Below are positions 20,984 to 23,376 of a stretch of DNA of 23,376 nt, one piece after another. The DNA comes from a virus. Position 1 is the stretch's first letter. Each line of letters opens with the position of its first letter. The stretch covers positions 1 through 23,376 of IMG/VR virus record IMGVR_UViG_3300043772_001133; one strand, written 5' to 3'. Both the position numbers and the translations under genes were made by a program. The notes under the pieces were generated by a model. It was not told the DNA's origin. It searched no databases and saw only the letters and a list, made by a program, of their open reading frames with translations.

Positions 20984-21217
20984 TTAGCTAACTAACTTCA
21001 GTTGATTGACGCCGCCGCGAATGCCGATGAGCATTTGAATCATTACGTGCTTTTGAAACCATTGAATGGAGTCGACGTTACTCGCAAAGACATAAACCTT
21101 ATCGCCGAGTTCCTGAACCTTGAACTCGAGCTCGCCGTCAATACGGTGGCCAAGCTTCCATTCAATCCAGTTTTTAGTCGCTACCGTTTCGAGTGTTTTT
21201 GCTTGCTTGGTGTTCAT
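20984..21217 (-). CDS. First gene of the leftward operon, hypothetical (77 aa)
   Basis: The ATG at 21217 has AAGGG about seven bases upstream and follows a leader of roughly 58 bases after the predicted transcription start. The product begins MNTKQAKTLETVATKNWIEWKL and has beta-like segments (GELEFKVQELGDKVYVFASN) and a hydrophobic, Met/Ile-rich stretch (HVMIQMLIGIRGGVNQLKLVS). It lacks cysteines. As the first product of a perfect-consensus promoter it should be made early and abundantly, which would suit a host-takeover protein, but no family is recognised. Confidence 0.7.
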   Translation of the reverse strand: MNTKQAKTLETVATKNWIEWKLGHRIDGELEFKVQELGDKVYVFASNVDSIQWFQKHVMIQMLIGIRGGVNQLKLVS

Positions 21218-21281
21218 TTTTTGCCCTTCTGCCTAAAATTTAATCAGCTAATCTGTAAGACAATGTTTTGCTGCTGAAACC

Positions 21282-21309
21282 ATTATAGTGACTGAATCGG
21301 AAATGTCAA
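21282..21309 (-). promoter_or_regulatory. Perfect-consensus leftward sigma70 promoter
   Basis: On the minus strand TTGACA (21309-21304) and TATAAT (21287-21282) are both exact consensus hexamers, with a 16-base spacer. The predicted +1 is at about 21275. It drives the ten-gene leftward operon, and the nearest 9-bp repeat of the origin-like cluster begins 30 bp upstream of the -35. Confidence 0.85.
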
Positions 21310-21426
21310 GGAATCTTTTACACTTTTTTTGGGTTTTTTGTGGACTGCGTGGACAAGAGTGTGGACAACGAAAACGGCCGCGATTGTCCACGTCACATTC
21401 AAGGGACGGTGCGGCTTTTGGCTATT

Positions 21427-21570
21427 TGTGGACAATGTGGACAATAAAATCTGTTGAACTATAGGAACTTAAAAATGTTATCTATATGGTAATAGATTGT
21501 CCGGCCACGTGTGCGCTCTCGCACGCGCCGCGATTTTTTTCCCCTCTGTAGATTGTCCACATTGTCCACA
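21427..21570. repeat. 19-bp inverted repeat made of two tandem iterons per arm
   Basis: The left arm 21427-21445 (two adjacent TGTGGACAA units plus one base) is the exact reverse complement of 21552-21570. The arms are separated by 106 bp that hold an AT-rich stretch with few other repeats. The symmetry suggests two protein-bound platforms facing each other across a segment that could be opened. Confidence 0.75.
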
Positions 21571-21795
21571 TAGCTTTTTGGCAACATTTTGTCCGGTCAA
21601 AAGTTATCCACAGATTCGGTTCTTTTTTGATAACACTTTTACGTCCGCGCGGCCGCCGGTTCGTGTGGACAATGTGCGTGACCCACACCCATAACCTTAC
21701 AAAAAATAAGTTTTTGTGGAACACTAGTCTGCTATGTTTCACGCCTGGCTAATAGCTTGACCCTATTTGACATAATCCGTTAGCTTTTTGGCAAC
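21571..21795 (+). repeat. 15-bp direct repeat pair
   Basis: TAGCTTTTTGGCAAC occurs at 21571-21585 and again at 21781-21795, identical over 15 bases and in the same orientation. The first copy directly follows the right tandem iteron pair. Its length makes chance unlikely in a region this small; a second protein-binding site type is possible. Confidence 0.6.
21604..21612 (+). promoter_or_regulatory. Exact E. coli-type DnaA box
   Basis: TTATCCACA matches the strongest E. coli DnaA-binding sequence at all nine positions and stands inside the repeat cluster. It differs from the local repeat by one base, so it may be the high-affinity member of the group. Confidence 0.65.
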
Positions 21796-21800
21796 CAGCT

Positions 21801-21881
21801 CGAGGCAGGGGGGTGGGGGTCCGCGGCCGGCCGGTCACGTCCACGGAGGTGTTGCACAAAATTTTTTATTTTTTTAAAAAA
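21801..21881. other. G-rich tract, GGCCGGCCGG block and AT-rich tract before the terminase gene
   Basis: A run of six and five G's (21808-21819) is followed by CGCGGCCGGCCGG, and 21857-21881 is almost pure A/T. With the preceding cluster this completes the 580-base non-coding stretch 21310-21898, in which no convincing gene is seen. The G-rich block next to the terminase small subunit is where a cos or pac packaging site is usually found, and the A/T tract could be an unwinding element; neither is proved. Confidence 0.35.
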
Positions 21882-21898
21882 CCCGCTACTATTCAGGC

Positions 21899-22351
21899 AT
21901 GGGTATACATTCGTTACCGCTGACGGTTCGCAAACTAGAGGCCACGGAGTCGCGCCTACAGTCCATCTACGACGCAGCTAAGCTCGGACTGAAGGGCGAC
22001 ACACTGGCGTTAGCTGCAGGCATGTTGCCGCAGGAGTACCGGCACCTCTGCGAGATGGATCCGGTAGCGACGATGGCTGAGCAGAAGGGGCGCGCTGACG
22101 GCGAGTTGGAGGCGTCTGCGCTGCTGCACGACGCCGCCCGTAATGGTGACGCCAAGGCGGCGTTAGCGATCCTGCAGCACGCCCACGGTTGGACGGCGCG
22201 TCAGGAGATCAGCGTCGACGTCACGAACAAGATCAGTATCACCCAGGCGCTGCAACAGGCGCAGTCCCGCGTCATCGACGGGCTGATCACGGAACAGAAG
22301 CCGGAGTATCTAGAACATGCCAAACAACAAACTCGCGTCCACGCCAGCTAA
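21899..22351 (+). CDS. Putative terminase small subunit (150 aa)
   Basis: The gene begins at an ATG with no strong ribosome site, right after an A/T-rich tract. The N-terminal half is helical and has a helix-turn-helix-like order: ESRLQSIYDAAKLGLKGDTLALAAGM, then LPQEYRHLCEMDPVATM, where the first helix pair could bind DNA. The middle (EASALLHDAARNGDAKAALAILQHAHGW) resembles the oligomerisation helices of phage TerS proteins, followed by QEISVDVTNKISITQALQQAQ. TerS recognises the packaging site and stimulates the large subunit. Position, two genes before TerL and beside a candidate packaging region, supports the call. It overlaps the next gene by 35 bases. Confidence 0.75.
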   Translation: MGIHSLPLTVRKLEATESRLQSIYDAAKLGLKGDTLALAAGMLPQEYRHLCEMDPVATMAEQKGRADGELEASALLHDAARNGDAKAALAILQHAHGWTARQEISVDVTNKISITQALQQAQSRVIDGLITEQKPEYLEHAKQQTRVHAS

Positions 22352-22706
22352 CAACCTAATCGGGCTGGCGCCGTACGGTATGCGTTACGCTGGGGAGTCT
22401 GGTCTGGACGAACTGGTGCTGCCCAAGGGCAAAGGTTTTATGGGCGCTATTCCGACGGCCACGGGCGGCAAGATGACTGAGCTGTCGTCGGCGTTTGACT
22501 ACAACGGCAAGCTGGTGTCGCACCCGCTGGTTGTGCCGACGCTGACTAAGGACGAGCTGAATCTGTTGAAAAACCTGAAAGATGACGAGCAAATCCCCGA
22601 AGGGATTTACCGCAAGGCGCAGGCGCACGCCATCTCGCGGTTGGAGCGCGGGCTGAACCCGTTTGCTGGCCCGACCGAATTACGTTACCCGCAGCCGCAG
22701 GATTAA
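22317..22706 (+). CDS. Conserved hypothetical protein between TerS and TerL (129 aa)
   Basis: The ATG lies 35 bases inside the TerS gene, in another frame, and the stop is three bases before TerL. The product has characteristic blocks: LPKGKGFMGAIPTATGGKMTE, then FDYNGKLVSHPLVVPTLTKDELN, and GIYRKAQAHAISRLERGLNPF. I recall this combination (KGKGF, PLVVPTLT, IYxKAxxHAxxR, NPFAGP) as an unnamed family in many podovirus-like phages, in various positions near structural genes. It has no membrane helix or cysteine. A small virion or packaging accessory protein is possible; nothing decisive is visible. Confidence 0.7.
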   Translation: MPNNKLASTPANNLIGLAPYGMRYAGESGLDELVLPKGKGFMGAIPTATGGKMTELSSAFDYNGKLVSHPLVVPTLTKDELNLLKNLKDDEQIPEGIYRKAQAHAISRLERGLNPFAGPTELRYPQPQD

Positions 22707-22709
22707 CTA

Positions 22710-23376
22710 ATGGCGCAACAGCCGATCTATGACGCCGAGGGCGAGCAGTTACTGATGACCCGGCTGTGGGCGCCACAGCTCGCAGATGACCCCGAGGCGT
22801 TCGTGCTGTTCGCCTTCCCGTGGGGGCAGCCCAACACACCGCTCGCTAAGTTCAAAGGCCCGCGCACCTGGCAGCGCAAGATACTGCGCCGGATCGCCAC
22901 GCACATCAAGACAAACAAAGGGCAGGTCGACATGGACGCCTTGCGCACTGCGGTTGCGTCCGGGCGAGGCATCGGTAAGTCGGCGCTGGTCAGTTGGCTG
23001 GTGTTGTGGATGCTGTCGACCCGCATCGGGTCTAGTGTGATCGTGTCAGCCAACTCAGAAGCGCAGCTCCGCTCGGTCACATGGGGTGAGTTGACTAAGT
23101 GGCAAGCGATGATCATCAACAGCCACTGGTGGGAGATTAGCGCAACAAAGCTGATCCCGGCGAAGTGGCTAACTGAGTTAGTCGAGCGAGACTTGAAGAA
23201 GGGTACGCGCTACTGGGCAGCCGAGGGTAAGCTGTGGTCGGAAGAGAACCCGGACAGCTACGCCGGTGTTCACAACCACGACGGCATGATGCTGATATTC
23301 GACGAAGCCAGCGGTATCCCGGACGCCATCTGGTCGGTCGGTGCGGGCTTCTTCACCGAACCGATCCTAGACCGGT
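22710..23376 (+). CDS. Terminase large subunit, 3'-truncated by window edge
   Basis: An open frame starts at ATG 22710 with AGGA seven bases upstream and continues without stop to the end of the window, giving the first 222 residues. The ATPase domain is clear: Walker A as RGIGKS in AVASGRGIGKSALVSW (residues about 87-102), an adjacent SANSEAQLRS segment, and Walker B LIFDEAS (about residues 197-203) with the catalytic Glu. The upstream segment PRTWQRKILRRIATHI is the usual adenine-binding region. This is the packaging motor ATPase; the C-terminal nuclease domain lies outside the window. The missing portal and capsid genes would be expected next. Confidence 0.93.
   Translation, partial: MAQQPIYDAEGEQLLMTRLWAPQLADDPEAFVLFAFPWGQPNTPLAKFKGPRTWQRKILRRIATHIKTNKGQVDMDALRTAVASGRGIGKSALVSWLVLWMLSTRIGSSVIVSANSEAQLRSVTWGELTKWQAMIINSHWWEISATKLIPAKWLTELVERDLKKGTRYWAAEGKLWSEENPDSYAGVHNHDGMMLIFDEASGIPDAIWSVGAGFFTEPILDR

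Larger units (their letters stand above)
21339..21672. other. Iteron/DnaA-box cluster, candidate replication origin
   Basis: This non-coding stretch contains repeated 9-mers of the form TTGTCCACA or its complement TGTGGACAA. Exact copies are at 21360-21368, 21427-21435, 21436-21444, 21553-21561, 21562-21570 and 21664-21672. One-mismatch copies are at 21348-21356 and 21384-21392, and TTATCCACA at 21604-21612. Weaker copies are at 21339-21347, 21497-21505 and 21589-21597. TTATCCACA is the E. coli DnaA box, and TTGTCCACA is the DnaA-box form used by several high-GC bacteria. The repeats occur in both directions. A phage origin opened by host DnaA, or by a phage initiator with the same site, is the simplest reading. 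Confidence 0.65.

Noticed and set aside
21339-21672. CRISPR array
   Set aside because: Repeats are only 9 bp, occur in both orientations and have irregular spacing from 0 to about 50 bp; no spacers of uniform length.
21482-21742. Minus-strand reading frame of 86 codons across the origin-like region
   Set aside because: Its MWTMWTI segment is simply the tandem 9-mers read as codons; no ribosome site, and the region's structure is explained by repeats.
21757-21776. Rightward promoter for the terminase genes (TTGACC/TTGACA near CATAAT)
   Set aside because: Neither -35-like hexamer has a -10 at 15-19 bp; the spacing does not fit a sigma70 promoter.

Overview
The window is part of a tailed double-stranded DNA phage (Caudoviricetes) genome or a close metagenomic relative. 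It holds a large terminase subunit, virion/ejection proteins, a holin-endolysin-spanin lysis cassette and a phage replication module. The spanin pair (inner-membrane Rz-like protein with an embedded Rz1-like lipoprotein) points to a Gram-negative host, and the overall composition fits a proteobacterial phage. The large glycine/alanine-rich and coiled-coil virion proteins just before the lysis genes look like ejection proteins of a short-tailed (podovirus-like) phage, but this is inference because the portal, capsid and tail genes are outside the window. The first gene is cut at its 5' end and the last (TerL) at its 3' end. No integrase, repressor, tRNA gene, insertion sequence or CRISPR array was seen.

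Layout. (1) 1-7.6 kb, rightward: the end of a tail-fibre-like protein, several small virion-associated proteins, three long ejection-protein candidates and small membrane proteins. (2) 7.6-9.1 kb, rightward: three-helix holin, T4-type lysozyme with its Glu-Cys-Thr triad, i-spanin, and an o-spanin nested out of frame. (3) 12.2-9.05 kb, leftward: a tightly packed operon of a VRR-NUC nuclease, a NrdR-like zinc ribbon, a SNF2-type helicase, a secreted protein and six small genes, many joined by ATGA stop/start overlaps. (4) 12.3-18.6 kb, rightward: a DUF2800/RecB-Cas4-like nuclease, a putative ssDNA-binding protein, a family A DNA polymerase and a primase-helicase. (5) 21.2-18.65 kb, leftward: ten small genes behind a perfect-consensus sigma70 promoter, including a cysteine-rich protein and two very small membrane peptides I recovered by eye. 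(6) 21.3-21.9 kb, non-coding: a dense cluster of 9-bp TTGTCCACA/TGTGGACAA repeats plus one exact TTATCCACA box, which I interpret as a DnaA-box-type replication origin. (7) 21.9 kb to the end, rightward: small terminase candidate, a conserved small protein, and TerL.

How it fits together. Modules 3 and 4 diverge from one 85-bp gap (12,226-12,310), where two good promoters share almost the same -35 bases and so should compete. Polymerase, primase-helicase, nucleases and the SNF2 helicase would form the replisome acting at the origin in module 6. Two leftward-facing intrinsic terminators bracket the primase-helicase gene and would stop leftward transcription from the strong promoter at 21.3 kb from running antisense through the replication genes. 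The least explained parts are the origin-like repeat cluster, the long hairpin in front of the polymerase gene, and the small-gene leftward operon with its GGCC-rich composition.
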